From positions 1-47,805 of the forward strand of contig QIAJ01000013.1 of NCBI GenBank assembly GCA_003225495.1: a DNA stretch of 47,805 bases, in the 5' to 3' direction. The stretch is from Acidobacteriota bacterium. Its GTDB lineage: Bacteria > Acidobacteriota > Terriglobia > Terriglobales > Acidobacteriaceae. Below, piece by piece: positions 1-8,656 of the stretch. The notes under the pieces are model-generated. The model searched no databases. It saw only the letters and a program-made list of their open reading frames with translations, and was not told the DNA's origin. The translations under genes and the position numbers were made by a program. Numbering within the stretch: position 1 is the stretch's first letter; every line of letters starts with the position of its first letter.

Positions 1-221
1 AGATGTTTAATGTTGATCGGGGGTTGCGCGGCAGCGGTTGGCGAGCGGATGTGAAACGGACTTGCACTTTTCGGGGAGAAAAGAGAAGAGACTGAGCGAG
101 CCCAAGGTAGGGCATCGGCCGCGCCTAATGTATGTCTCCAAACATTAAAATTCGGGTCCGTTTGGCGCCCTCCCGAGACTGGTTTCTCCGGTAACGGTTC
201 ACGCCTGGAGCCAACACGCAC
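1..221. other. Window edge, no gene recognised
   Basis: This is the region downstream of the minus-strand ABC exporter. One frame is open from the window edge to a stop near position 95, which could be the very end of a gene lying outside the window, but the roughly 30 residues are not recognisable. I see no RNA gene, insertion sequence or convincing terminator. Confidence 0.4.
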
Positions 222-2186
222 TCAGTCGTCCGCGCTTACGGTGGGCTGCGGAGCCGATGAACCTGCGACTGGAATCTCCTGGTCTTTGTACTGCAGCTGG
301 TACAACTTCCAGTAGATTCCGCGCTGGCCGAGGAGCTGCTGATGCGATCCCATCTCGCGGACCTGGCCTTTATGCATGACGATAATCTTGTCCGCGCGCT
401 GAATTGTGGAAAGGCGGTGGGCGATGATCAGCGAGGTGCGTCCTTCCACCATCCGGCTGAGAGCGTCGCGGACGCGGAATTCCGTTTCGGTGTCCACGCT
501 CGAGGTGGCTTCGTCGAGGATCAGAATCTTAGGATCATGCGCGAGGGCCCGGGCGAACGAGATGAGCTGTTTCTGTCCGGTGGAGAGGGTAGAGCCGCGT
601 TCACGAACTTCTTCTTTGAACCCGCCGGGCAGGGTGCGGATGAAGTCAGCGAGGTTGACTTCTTCGGCGGCTCGCTCGACATCGGCGTCTTCGATCCATT
701 GAGTTCCGAGTCGTATGTTTCCAGCGACTGTGCCCGAGAAGAGAAACGGATCCTGTAGTACTGTGCCAAAACGCGAGCGCAAGTCTTTCAGGTTCATGTC
801 TTTGATGTTGACGCCATCAATCCGGATCGCACCTTTCTGCACGTCGTAGAAGCGCATGAGAAGCGAGATTAAAGTAGTCTTCCCGGCTCCTGTGTGGCCC
901 ACGACTGCGACGGTTTCTCCGGGTTCAAGGACGAAGCTGACATCCCGGAGGACCCAGTCGGGTGTGAAAGCGTTCCCGTCCGCGGATTCTGCCGAGATTC
1001 TTTCGGCTTGAACGGGTCGAAGAGCCGTTCCCACACCTGCTTCTTTCTCGCTATCACGCGGAACATTTCTGTATGCGAACCACACACGGTCGAACTCGAC
1101 TCGGCCAGGTCCTTGTGGTTTCCTGGGCTGGACAGGCGATACCACATCCACTGGAGTATCCAGCAATTTGAATATCCGTTCGCCTGCGGCCATTGCTGAT
1201 TGCAGGATGTTGTACTTCTCGCTCAGGTCCTGAATGGGACGGAAGAAGCGCTGCGCGTACTGCATGAACGCTACCAGCACGCCCAAGGTAGCAATGCCCT
1301 TGATCACCCCGATGCCGCCAAACCAGATGATCGAGGCGATCGCGATTGCCGACAAAATTTCCACCACTGGATAGTAGACCGCGTAGGCCATGATGGCGTC
1401 TTTGAACGCCTCCATATGCGACGCGTTAATGTCCGAAAATTGTTTGAATGCCCGTTTCTCGCGGTTGAAAAGTTGCAAGACGAGCATGCCCGAGATGGCT
1501 TCCTGCAAGTAGGAATTAATTCGCGCAATCGCGGTACGAATTCGACGGTAGGAATCGCGAACTTTGTCGCGAAAGATCTTGGTGGCGATCAGAATAAGCG
1601 GGAGCACGGCAAAAGTGATCAGCGCCAGCTTCCAGTTCATGTGCAACATGATGCCAACGATGCCGGCCAGGACGAAGATATCTTCGAAGATCGAGACCAC
1701 GCCAGCCGTAAACATTTCGTTGAGCGCGTCGACGTCGGTCGTGACGCGCGTGACGAGGCGGCCGACAGGATTCTTGTCGAAGAACGCGACGTGCATATGC
1801 TGCAAGTGCCGGAAGAGCTGGCTCCGCAGATCGAACATGACCTTTTGGCCGGTCCACTGCATGGTGTAGGTCTGGATGAACTCCAGCACAAATGTAAATA
1901 TCAGAAGCCCGATGTACAGCCCGCCAATCTGCGCAATGCCAACCAGAGGCGCACTGCTCAAGCGATCACCGATCCAGGAGTGGGAGTTGGGAGCCTTCGC
2001 CAGATACTTGTCGATGGCAATTTTAGTGAGGAGGGGACCGAGCACGTCGGCCACCGACTTGAGCACGATCGCGACCAGCGCGATCACCACGTGCCATTTG
2101 AATGGACGCAGGTAAGTGAGCAGCCGCCGCATCAGCCGGCTGTCATATGCTTTCCCTATTACCTCTTCTTCGTGGTTGGACGCCAT
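222..2186 (-). CDS. ABC exporter, fused permease and ATPase (MsbA/MdlB type)
   Basis: A 654-residue half-transporter that would dimerise in the inner membrane and export a lipid, peptide or drug using ATP; the substrate cannot be told. Residues about 20-340 form the six-helix exporter domain. The ATPase domain follows: Walker A at residues 430-438 (GHTGAGKTT), Q-loop in VLQDP near 480, signature LSTGQ near 534-538 instead of LSGGQ, Walker B ILILDEA with the catalytic Glu near 559, and the H-loop His at 590. Two oddities are visible. The signature is of the variant kind seen in some MdlB/YheH-like subunits, and about 35 hydrophilic residues (roughly 376-410) separate the A-loop Tyr from Walker A, where relatives have a much shorter link. 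No second half-transporter lies beside it. The family is certain, the substrate unknown. Confidence 0.95.
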   Translation of the reverse strand: MASNHEEEVIGKAYDSRLMRRLLTYLRPFKWHVVIALVAIVLKSVADVLGPLLTKIAIDKYLAKAPNSHSWIGDRLSSAPLVGIAQIGGLYIGLLIFTFVLEFIQTYTMQWTGQKVMFDLRSQLFRHLQHMHVAFFDKNPVGRLVTRVTTDVDALNEMFTAGVVSIFEDIFVLAGIVGIMLHMNWKLALITFAVLPLILIATKIFRDKVRDSYRRIRTAIARINSYLQEAISGMLVLQLFNREKRAFKQFSDINASHMEAFKDAIMAYAVYYPVVEILSAIAIASIIWFGGIGVIKGIATLGVLVAFMQYAQRFFRPIQDLSEKYNILQSAMAAGERIFKLLDTPVDVVSPVQPRKPQGPGRVEFDRVWFAYRNVPRDSEKEAGVGTALRPVQAERISAESADGNAFTPDWVLRDVSFVLEPGETVAVVGHTGAGKTTLISLLMRFYDVQKGAIRIDGVNIKDMNLKDLRSRFGTVLQDPFLFSGTVAGNIRLGTQWIEDADVERAAEEVNLADFIRTLPGGFKEEVRERGSTLSTGQKQLISFARALAHDPKILILDEATSSVDTETEFRVRDALSRMVEGRTSLIIAHRLSTIQRADKIIVMHKGQVREMGSHQQLLGQRGIYWKLYQLQYKDQEIPVAGSSAPQPTVSADD

Positions 2187-2295
2187 CGGGCAGAGACAGA
2201 CCTGAGTACAAGGTTATCTTAAATAGATGGCAGGGAGGCCGAAGAGGATGGAAAAAGGTTCGAAGGATACGAGTCGGATTATGAAGGACACTGAT

Positions 2296-2340
2296 GTGGC
2301 ATTCGCATGCCACTCCGTCTTCAATTAATGGGCATGCGAA
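2296..2340. repeat. Overlapping inverted repeats between the exporter and secreted gene A
   Basis: GTGGCAT (2296-2302) and ATGCCAC (2307-2313) form a perfect 7-bp stem with a 4-base loop. The same left element, TTCGCATGCC (2302-2311), is also complementary to GGCATGCGAA (2331-2340), giving an alternative 10-bp stem with a 19-base loop. It lies about 20 bases past the stop of the minus-strand gene at 2362. There is no T-tract on either strand, so it is not a standard intrinsic terminator. It may be a 3'-end stabilising or dispersed palindromic element. Confidence 0.5.
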
Positions 2341-2361
2341 ATCACGTGGAATCGAAGCGAT

Positions 2362-3480
2362 TTACTCTGGCTGAGCCGAAGGCATGCAATCTGTGGGACG
2401 GGTGTCTGTGGCCAACCCACTCCTCCGCTCTTCAACGTTTTGCTTGATCCATTTTCGAACTGGATTGACCAGGGGGGCGTTCGTGCCGAGCGATTGAAGA
2501 GCTGCTTCCCGCAGGTCCGCCGAAGCATTGCGCGGAGGAAAGGTTGCAACGTTGACCGACTGCACGCTGCTGTTTCGGGGTATGCTCAAACTGGTGAATT
2601 CTCCTTCGCGTCCGAAGAATGCTGTCGCCATATTGCTAGGGAGTGCCGCAAGCTTAGGGTTATCTAGCAGTCTCTGCAATCCCCCGAGCTGCGTCATGTC
2701 GAGGGTGTCGCGAAAGATTTCAGATTTCACAACTATCCCGGACTCCCGGATGATCTTCTCGAAACGATAGCGGCCGCTGTCGTACAAAATCGCGCAAGTG
2801 TGCGTGATCTTGAAAGCGTTAATATCCATGGCGTCAGTATTGGTGACGCCGCCGACATTTTGCCCGGTAGTTCCTTTCGCCGCGCTCACTGACGATAGGG
2901 CGGTGCCGCTGCCTTTTGGCTCGTAAAGATCGGTCAGAATTCGCATCATGAAAGGGTTGGCTGCGTTTTGGGTGGTCAAACTCTTGGCAGCCTGGGTAGT
3001 CTGTGGCGGCATGCATCGGGTACTCACGGCATTTGGAACTGAATTTTGCTGCTGCTTGTTGCGGTCCAACCACTTCAGGATCGGATCGACCTCCGACTTA
3101 AACGGTTTACGACTCTTGGCGCTAGGAAAGGTCAAGGTCTGGAAGCCATTCGAACGCGCAATTGTGATCATTACCTGGTCAATGTCTTCTCCCGCGGTTC
3201 CCGCTTCGATCTGGCTCTGTTTTAATTCGGGCAGTCCATTCGTGTTCAGCAATGGCTCCAGTTCCGTCAACGTCGATGATGCAAGGGTCCCGTCAAAAAC
3301 CTGCGCGCGTCCGGCGGCAGTGCGTTCCGTATGGAAGCGGCCGTCTTTCAAAACCAGCATGCAGACATCCTCTGCCCGCGTCTGGTGTTCAATCCTGGTC
3401 AAGGGGCTGCCGCCGTCCTGAGAAAGGCAAATGCCAGTAATGACGATGATGCAAAGAATTACGGCGGATAACGTACGCAC
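2362..3480 (-). CDS. Secreted protein of unknown function, tandem paralogue A
   Basis: A 372-residue protein I do not recognise. Residues 1-20 form a signal peptide, so it should act in the periplasm or outside. The mature part consists of two similar modules. Each starts with a Cys in a hydrophobic strand followed by G-(R/Q)-(F/Y) (Cys40, Cys229), runs through an F-x-(G/D)-x-L segment and an Ile/Leu-rich strand, has a conserved (L/V)-x-P-(I/V/L)-x-K-W-(L/I) helix, and ends in Cys-Met-Pro (Cys156, Cys365). Cys-to-Cys spacing is 116 and 136 residues; the paralogue just upstream (3615-4712) has 118 and 137. The two genes are 134 bp apart on the same strand, so they are a tandem duplication of an already duplicated gene. 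The paired cysteines suggest one disulfide per module; that is inference. Confidence 0.85.
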   Translation of the reverse strand: MRTLSAVILCIIVITGICLSQDGGSPLTRIEHQTRAEDVCMLVLKDGRFHTERTAAGRAQVFDGTLASSTLTELEPLLNTNGLPELKQSQIEAGTAGEDIDQVMITIARSNGFQTLTFPSAKSRKPFKSEVDPILKWLDRNKQQQNSVPNAVSTRCMPPQTTQAAKSLTTQNAANPFMMRILTDLYEPKGSGTALSSVSAAKGTTGQNVGGVTNTDAMDINAFKITHTCAILYDSGRYRFEKIIRESGIVVKSEIFRDTLDMTQLGGLQRLLDNPKLAALPSNMATAFFGREGEFTSLSIPRNSSVQSVNVATFPPRNASADLREAALQSLGTNAPLVNPVRKWIKQNVEERRSGLATDTRPTDCMPSAQPE

Positions 3481-3614
3481 GATGCGCCTCCTGAATACCC
3501 CGAACTCAACAAAAAAAAGAAAGTGTATATATGTGCAGCAATTACTGCAAACTCGCGATCTGAGAGATTCGACCCTGTCCTTCTTTCGGCACGCAAAAGA
3601 ATTTCGAAAAAATG

Positions 3615-4712
3615 TTACTCACTTGGAGCGCAGCGAGCATTCTGAGGCGTCGGCGTGGGAACGGCGCCCTTTTCGTTGATGTTGGCCTTCAGCCATTCTC
3701 TTAGGGGCGCGAGGAGTTTCGTCGAGTGATCATCTACCGACCGCGATAGAGTGTGATTGATGATTCGATACGACTTCCAGGCCGACAGACTCTGAGTTTT
3801 TCCGGCCCGCGGTATCGTAAGACGAGTGAGATAGCTATCGGCCGCGGGACCGGTTAGGACAAGTCCCGGGTCCTGATTTTCATCCGGCTGATTCGCTAAG
3901 TCAGGCGCATCGAGAAGTGTGCGCAGTGTCCCCAATTCCGGCGGACTGAGCATTCCATCGAGAACCATGCTGCTCAACCGCTTGTTGTAACTCTTCGATT
4001 GTTTCACCATATGGTACGCGCCAGAGGTTTCCACAAGAAGGCAGCTCACTAGGATCTGGTAATTGACCATGCGGTTATCGGTCATTTGAACGATGTAAGT
4101 TTGCGGTGGCGGGGGCGGTGGCGAGGGCGGTAGGTTGCCCGGCAGCGAAGAGATGGTCATGGATTGCGGAGATCGAACTTCTCCGCGTTGGGCGAATTCC
4201 GGCTTGCTGGGTGGCAGGCAGTTATTGCGGCCTGCCTCCTCAGAAAGTTTGCGCATTCTGCGTTTGTTCACCGTCTCCAGCCACTTCAGAAGTGGATCCA
4301 TCGCGTCGCGGAAGGAGTCACGGGATGCTGAGTCAGGGAAGAAGAGCTGTTGCCAAGTGCCGGGTCGGTGAATTTCCAGCATCACCTGGTCGTTGTCCGA
4401 TTTCCGCATCAAATCGGGGATTTGCTTCTGTTCCAGGTAGAAGAGGCGATTGCCCGAGACAATGTGAAAGATGTTTCGTAACTCATCGGCATCAAGTCCG
4501 CCTTCGAAGATTCGAACCGCCTGGTATTCATGGCGCTCCAAGTGGTACTGGCCGTCTCCCCTGAGCAAGATGCAGACGGATTGGAAGTGGCTCGCACGTT
4601 CGAGTCGCAGAAGGTACGAAGAGTCGGTTTCTGTGGCTTGCGCGATATTCTGTGCGTTGGGCCCGAGGAACCAGAGCCCCAGGAGAATGAAGACGGCACG
4701 CACACGCCACAT
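3615..4712 (-). CDS. Secreted protein of unknown function, tandem paralogue B
   Basis: A 365-residue paralogue of the protein encoded at 2362-3480. An N-terminal hydrophobic segment (about residues 5-25, before AQATETD) is a probable signal peptide. Module 1 spans about residues 40-170 (Cys47 to Cys165) and module 2 about 215-362 (Cys224 to Cys361); a proline-rich linker with a run of prolines (about 196-203) joins them. Both modules keep the sequence of paralogue A: Cys-hydrophobic-Gly-x-Tyr, then G-x-L-x-x-x-E-L, then L-T-I-P-R or F-F-P, then L-x-x-P-L-x-x-W-L, then a final Cys-x-Pro. No enzymatic motif is visible. Its start is supported by the signal peptide directly following. It precedes paralogue A in the likely transcription unit. 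The function is unknown. Confidence 0.85.
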   Translation of the reverse strand: MWRVRAVFILLGLWFLGPNAQNIAQATETDSSYLLRLERASHFQSVCILLRGDGQYHLERHEYQAVRIFEGGLDADELRNIFHIVSGNRLFYLEQKQIPDLMRKSDNDQVMLEIHRPGTWQQLFFPDSASRDSFRDAMDPLLKWLETVNKRRMRKLSEEAGRNNCLPPSKPEFAQRGEVRSPQSMTISSLPGNLPPSPPPPPPQTYIVQMTDNRMVNYQILVSCLLVETSGAYHMVKQSKSYNKRLSSMVLDGMLSPPELGTLRTLLDAPDLANQPDENQDPGLVLTGPAADSYLTRLTIPRAGKTQSLSAWKSYRIINHTLSRSVDDHSTKLLAPLREWLKANINEKGAVPTPTPQNARCAPSE

Positions 4713-4774
4713 GGCTGCGTATTAAACCATGAAAGCAGCGATAACACTACTTCGACAATTTAGGCCCAGATTCA

Positions 4775-6019
4775 CTAAACACTCCGCAGCACCAGTGCCG
4801 AGTTCTTCGATCCGAACCCAACGCAGTTACAGACTGCATGCTCGAGGACCGCTCGTCTCCCGGGTTCGGGAACATAGTCCAAATCACATTGTGGGTCGGG
4901 TTGATCGAGGTTGATGGTCGGTGGAATCAGTTCGTGCTTCATTGCTACCAATGTTGCCGCGACTCCGGCTGCGCCGGAAGCGCCTTGCGGATGGCCGATC
5001 TGTGACTTGAGCGCCGAGGTGGGGATCTTCGTGGCGCGATTGCCAAGCGCCAGTTTTACAGCCCGAGTCTCAACCCGGTCGTTGAGTTCGGTGGAGGTGC
5101 CGTGCAGATTCACGTAATCAATCTGCTGCGGAACGGCGCCTGCGTCTTCGAGCGCCAGCGTGATGGCACGAGCCGGTTCTTCTCCATCTTCTCCTAGACG
5201 TACACGATGTAGCGCCTCGCAGGTTGAGCCATACCCGGCAAGCTCCGCATAGATGTGCGCTCCACGCGCTCGCGCGTGATCAAAGTCTTCGAGAACGAAC
5301 ATCCACGATCCTTCGGCTAGTACAAAGCCGCTTCGGTCAGCAGAGAACGGACGCGAAGCCCTCTCCGGGTACTCGTTCCACATCGGGGTAAGCGCACGCA
5401 GCAGCGTGTACGCTTTCACGGTTGCAGGGCTAAGTGGAGCATCGACTCCTCCGGCCAAGAACATTGGCGCCGTGCCGATCCGGATTTGATCCAGCGCGTA
5501 ACCGAGGGCGTCAGTCGAAGATGTGCAGTTAGTGGTTACGACATGGCTCGGCCCGCGAAAGCCGAAGCGCATGGAAATCTCGCTCGAGAGGGTTCCCATC
5601 GTCCCGGACGGAATGCAGAACACGCTTGCCTGCTTCACATGGCCAGTGTGCCAGAGGCGGTATTGTTCTTCTGTGAATTCCTGCGCGCCACCACCCGTGC
5701 CGAGAATCACGCCGATCTGGCGTTTTTCATCTCGTGACATGGCCCGCGGATCGAGTCCCGCGTCAGCGATTGCCTCGGCGGAGGCGGCTACCGCTAACGG
5801 CACCGATCGCGAAACATGTTTACGCTCTCGCGCATCCACCCATGCCAATTCATCGAAGCCTTGAATCTCACCGCCGATGTGCACTGGCAGAAAGGATGGA
5901 TCGAATCGCGTGATTCTCTTCACGCCTGACGTGCCTGCAAGAATGGCGCGGCAAAAAGCGTCTTTGCCGATGCCATTAGGACTGACCACGCCCATGCCGG
6001 TGATAGCGACTCGTTTCAT
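4775..6019 (-). CDS. Beta-ketoacyl-ACP synthase, KAS II (FabF)-like
   Basis: A 414-residue condensing enzyme of the thiolase fold that would elongate an acyl chain on ACP with malonyl-ACP in the cytoplasm. The start MKRVAITGMG is typical of FabF. The active-site residues are present: Cys165 (in TNCTSS), His306 (in HGTST), Lys338 and His343 (KSQIGH), followed by GASGAAG. The context around the nucleophilic Cys (NCTSS rather than ACATS or TACTS) and the C-terminal GFGSKNSALV (FabF has GFGGTN) differ from housekeeping FabF. There is no acyl-carrier protein, ketoreductase or malonyl transferase nearby, so it may be an accessory KAS for a special fatty acid or polyene-like product rather than the main FabF. 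It is divergent from hemW across 84 bp. Confidence 0.9.
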   Translation of the reverse strand: MKRVAITGMGVVSPNGIGKDAFCRAILAGTSGVKRITRFDPSFLPVHIGGEIQGFDELAWVDARERKHVSRSVPLAVAASAEAIADAGLDPRAMSRDEKRQIGVILGTGGGAQEFTEEQYRLWHTGHVKQASVFCIPSGTMGTLSSEISMRFGFRGPSHVVTTNCTSSTDALGYALDQIRIGTAPMFLAGGVDAPLSPATVKAYTLLRALTPMWNEYPERASRPFSADRSGFVLAEGSWMFVLEDFDHARARGAHIYAELAGYGSTCEALHRVRLGEDGEEPARAITLALEDAGAVPQQIDYVNLHGTSTELNDRVETRAVKLALGNRATKIPTSALKSQIGHPQGASGAAGVAATLVAMKHELIPPTINLDQPDPQCDLDYVPEPGRRAVLEHAVCNCVGFGSKNSALVLRSV

Positions 6020-6103
6020 TACCGTTTAACTTATCTGAAGGCTCCCTCGGCAGTTGTCAAAAAGAGGAGACAAAGTCTCGGGTCCCATAGAATACAGAAC
6101 AGG

Positions 6104-7309
6104 ATGACTTTGGGCCTCTATATTTCGGTGCCATTCTGCCGGACCAAGTGCAGCTATTGCAATTTCGCCTCGGACGTCTTCTCGAAAGCAGCCTACGAAG
6201 GCTACGTGTCCCGCGTGCTCGACGATATCCGGAAGGCGCCGCAAATAGCTCTTGAACTTGGATGCGCACTGCCAGAAACAGTCGATTCCATTTATTTCGG
6301 TGGAGGAACGCCGTCGATTCTGGATCCCGGCCAGCTGGCCCGAATTTTTAATGCCCTACGGCAGCGATTCTCGGTCGGGTCCCATACCGAAGTCACCGTC
6401 GAATGCGCTCCTGGGACTCTAACTTCCGCCATGGTCGACACATTGCTGGCATGCGGAGTTACTCGAGTCAGCTTGGGCGTGCAGTCTTTCGTGGATCAGG
6501 AGGCGCAGGCGGTGGGGCGTCTGCATAAACGTGCGACGGTTCTGGCAGAAATTGCTCGCCTGAGGCAGCATGGAATCGCCAACATCAACATTGACTTGAT
6601 CGCGGGGTTGCCGCATCAGACCGCGGAGACATGGACTTTTTCCCTCGGCGAGACGATCGCAAGCGGGGTGCCTCACGTCAGCGTTTACATGCTTGAAGTG
6701 GACGAAGACTCGCGCCTCGGAAGAGAACTGATCGCCGGAGGTACTCGCTATCATGCCCACTTCGTCCCAGACGAGGAAGCGACGGCGGATTTCTATCTGC
6801 AGGCCTGCGAAACATTCAATGCCAATGGAATCAAGCAGTATGAAATTTCCAATTTTGCCCGCCGCGATTCGGAATCCCGTCACAACTTGAAGTATTGGAC
6901 TCGCCAGCCCTACCTTGGTTTCGGAGTGGACGCACACTCCATGCTCGTAGTCGGCGCGCCGCCGAGTGTGAGTGCCGTGCGGTTTTCCGCTGCCGATTCA
7001 CTCGATGGCTACATGAATCGTGCGCCAATCGCGGTGACTCAAGTCTCAGAACGGAGAGCGCTCGAAGAGAGCTTTTTTCTTGGCCTGCGGCTGAACGAGG
7101 GGGTGAATCTCGCGCAACTTAGTGCTCAGTTCGGCTCGGAAATTATCGCTGGTTCCGAGATTCCCATCAAAGAATCTATCCGCGAAGGCCTACTGGAAGA
7201 GTGCGGCACGGGGATTCGGCTGACTCCACGCGGTCGGCTGCTGTCCAATGAAGTGTTTGCGAGGTTTTTGATCGAGGAAAAAGTGGACGTGGAACCGGCG
7301 AAGGCCTAG
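6104..7309 (+). CDS. hemW: HemW-type radical SAM protein (oxygen-independent coproporphyrinogen III oxidase family)
   Basis: A 401-residue cytoplasmic radical SAM protein. The cluster motif CxxxCxxC lies at Cys12, Cys16 and Cys19 (FCRTKCSYCNF), followed by the family motif GGGTPS near residue 67 and a HemN C-terminal domain. In the family, HemW proteins lack the extra N-terminal segment of true HemN oxidases and act in heme trafficking or insertion; E. coli HemW has about 380 residues, so the length fits HemW. The N-terminus begins almost directly at the radical SAM strand (LGLYISVPFC), which also favours HemW over HemN. Its 3' end overlaps the convergent PilZ gene by 4 bp. No other heme gene is adjacent. 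Confidence 0.9.
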   Translation: MTLGLYISVPFCRTKCSYCNFASDVFSKAAYEGYVSRVLDDIRKAPQIALELGCALPETVDSIYFGGGTPSILDPGQLARIFNALRQRFSVGSHTEVTVECAPGTLTSAMVDTLLACGVTRVSLGVQSFVDQEAQAVGRLHKRATVLAEIARLRQHGIANINIDLIAGLPHQTAETWTFSLGETIASGVPHVSVYMLEVDEDSRLGRELIAGGTRYHAHFVPDEEATADFYLQACETFNANGIKQYEISNFARRDSESRHNLKYWTRQPYLGFGVDAHSMLVVGAPPSVSAVRFSAADSLDGYMNRAPIAVTQVSERRALEESFFLGLRLNEGVNLAQLSAQFGSEIIAGSEIPIKESIREGLLEECGTGIRLTPRGRLLSNEVFARFLIEEKVDVEPAKA

Positions 7310-7617
7310 CCCGTCCCAGCCATTTCAAAAGTCTTGGGCATCCCAACAGCAAAGATCGGCGCCTCGCGAGGCAGAGCCTGAATGCCCATTTCTCCGGGGC
7401 GGGTCCATACAACGCGAAATTGCGCTTTGCGGGCTTCATGCTGGACGTCGAGAACCTCACCGGCATGCAGCTTGGAGTGAACGTCGAGCAGAACGGCGCC
7501 GCTGTCGCTCACACTGGTTGCGCGCACCAGTTCCGCGAAAGGCCGCGCATTCCGGTCGACTCCCCAGATTCGCACCGATAACTCAATGTCGAGCCGGTAC
7601 TCCTTGCGGCGGTCCAT
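7306..7617 (-). CDS. PilZ-domain protein
   Basis: A 103-residue single-domain protein. It starts with MDRRKEYR, resembling the Arg-rich c-di-GMP-binding element RxxxR, and has DSG in SVSDSGAVL, corresponding to the D/N-x-S-x-x-G element of PilZ domains, followed by beta strands up to FRVVWTRPGEMGIQ. In the family such proteins bind cyclic di-GMP and regulate a partner. The (D/N)xSxxG motif is imperfect here, so nucleotide binding is uncertain. A GAAGGG ribosome-binding site sits 5 bases before the ATG. The 3' end overlaps the convergent hemW by 4 bp. A c-di-GMP enzyme is encoded 11 kb away (18460-20675). Confidence 0.75.
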   Translation of the reverse strand: MDRRKEYRLDIELSVRIWGVDRNARPFAELVRATSVSDSGAVLLDVHSKLHAGEVLDVQHEARKAQFRVVWTRPGEMGIQALPREAPIFAVGMPKTFEMAGTG

Positions 7618-7732
7618 GGCGGCCCTTCCCGAAGCTTCGCAATCATAGCGAGGAGCGCCAGAAAGAAAAACGTCACGCCGGTTACAGGCTGCTGATTACC
7701 TGCGGAATGCTCTGAAATCCCGTCGTTTTAGG

Positions 7733-8203
7733 CTATTTATCAGTGCTGAACATGTCGAGAATGGCCTTCCATTGCTTATCGGATTGCTTCTTCCAGACCA
7801 CAACGTATTTGCCGATTTGGGTAGTCACGTTACCCTGGGCATCGTTCGCCTTCAGTTCAAAGGTTCCTACGTCATAGGCGAGGTCGCCGGATTTTGCGAC
7901 TTCGATTTTGGTGGGACCGAAAGTGAGTGAAAATCCTGGCATGGACGTGAGATGAGTCCATAGCTCCCGAATTTGGTCTTTACCCGATGCGATGGGCGCG
8001 TTGAACGGCAGCGCGGAAGCGTCATCGGCATAAAACGAGATGGTCTTGGCGACATCTTTGCTCTGCGCGGCAGCGGACCAGTCTTTGTCAAGCTTGCGTA
8101 TCGCCTGTTCGTCGGGATTCGGATTCGCTTTTTGAGCGAGCGAGAAGCTGGTGCCAACGACCAGCAGAAGTGCGATTGCCTCCAGCCACTTGTTAGTTTT
8201 CAT
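7733..8203 (-). CDS. Secreted SnoaL/DUF4440-like protein
   Basis: A 156-residue protein with a clear signal peptide (residues 1-23, cleavage near SLAQK). The mature part has the cone-shaped NTF2/ketosteroid-isomerase-like pattern: a first helix with IRKLDKDWSAAAQSKD, a strand with FYADDASALPF, then IASGKDQIRELW, and a final pair of strands ending KQWKAILDMFS. This pattern is typical of DUF4440 proteins, many of which are found in secreted or periplasmic form with unknown ligand. A GAGGGA ribosome-binding site precedes the ATG by about 7 bases. No catalytic function can be assigned. Confidence 0.85.
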   Translation of the reverse strand: MKTNKWLEAIALLLVVGTSFSLAQKANPNPDEQAIRKLDKDWSAAAQSKDVAKTISFYADDASALPFNAPIASGKDQIRELWTHLTSMPGFSLTFGPTKIEVAKSGDLAYDVGTFELKANDAQGNVTTQIGKYVVVWKKQSDKQWKAILDMFSTDK

Positions 8204-8381
8204 GGGATGTCCCTCGTAATCTGAGTGTAGGTGAACTTAGATCTTAGGCAAGCGGTCGGGAAATAGTGCTCCGAGGAGTCGACACTGTCAAATAGAAAAC
8301 AGTTGCGAACAGCGATACTGGCGAGTTAATTCGAAACCTGTCTAAAGACGCGGTGTGTCGCGTCCCTATAAATCGATTCTT

Positions 8382-8612
8382 CTAGTTGTCGCGGGAGCAA
8401 GAGCCCGGACCTCTCGGGTCACCGCAAGATCCGCATGGTCCTCCCGACATCGACGGCGCCGAGCCGCCGCTCTTTGCGGAGACAGCAAACACCGAAAGCT
8501 GCGGCGCAAGTTTCTTGCTGTGACACTTTGGGCAGGCAGCCTTATCCTTTCCAAGGACGAGCGCTTCGAACTCGTGCTGGCATTCCTCACAGATGTATTC
8601 ATAGATCGGCAT
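8382..8612 (-). CDS. FmdB-family zinc-ribbon protein with Cys-rich tail
   Basis: A 76-residue protein starting MPIYEYICEECQHEFE, the signature start of FmdB-type regulatory zinc ribbons, with a second CPKC knuckle at about residues 28-31, so four cysteines can hold one zinc. The remaining part is Gly/Ser-rich and ends with additional cysteines (PCGSCGD, GSCSRDN). FmdB proteins are named for a putative regulator in formamidase gene clusters; their actual role is poorly known. A CAGGAG ribosome-binding site lies 7 bases before the ATG. It stands alone, divergent from the hydrolase gene at 8657 with 44 bp between. Confidence 0.88.
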   Translation of the reverse strand: MPIYEYICEECQHEFEALVLGKDKAACPKCHSKKLAPQLSVFAVSAKSGGSAPSMSGGPCGSCGDPRGPGSCSRDN

Positions 8613-8656
8613 TGGGCAACTCCTGACGGAAAGTCTCGTTCCCTATTTAAAATCAG

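Noticed and set aside
1200..2222. Plus-strand ORF of 340 residues
   Set aside because: Antisense to the ABC exporter gene, rich in Arg/His/Asp in the way shadow frames are, without any family motif.
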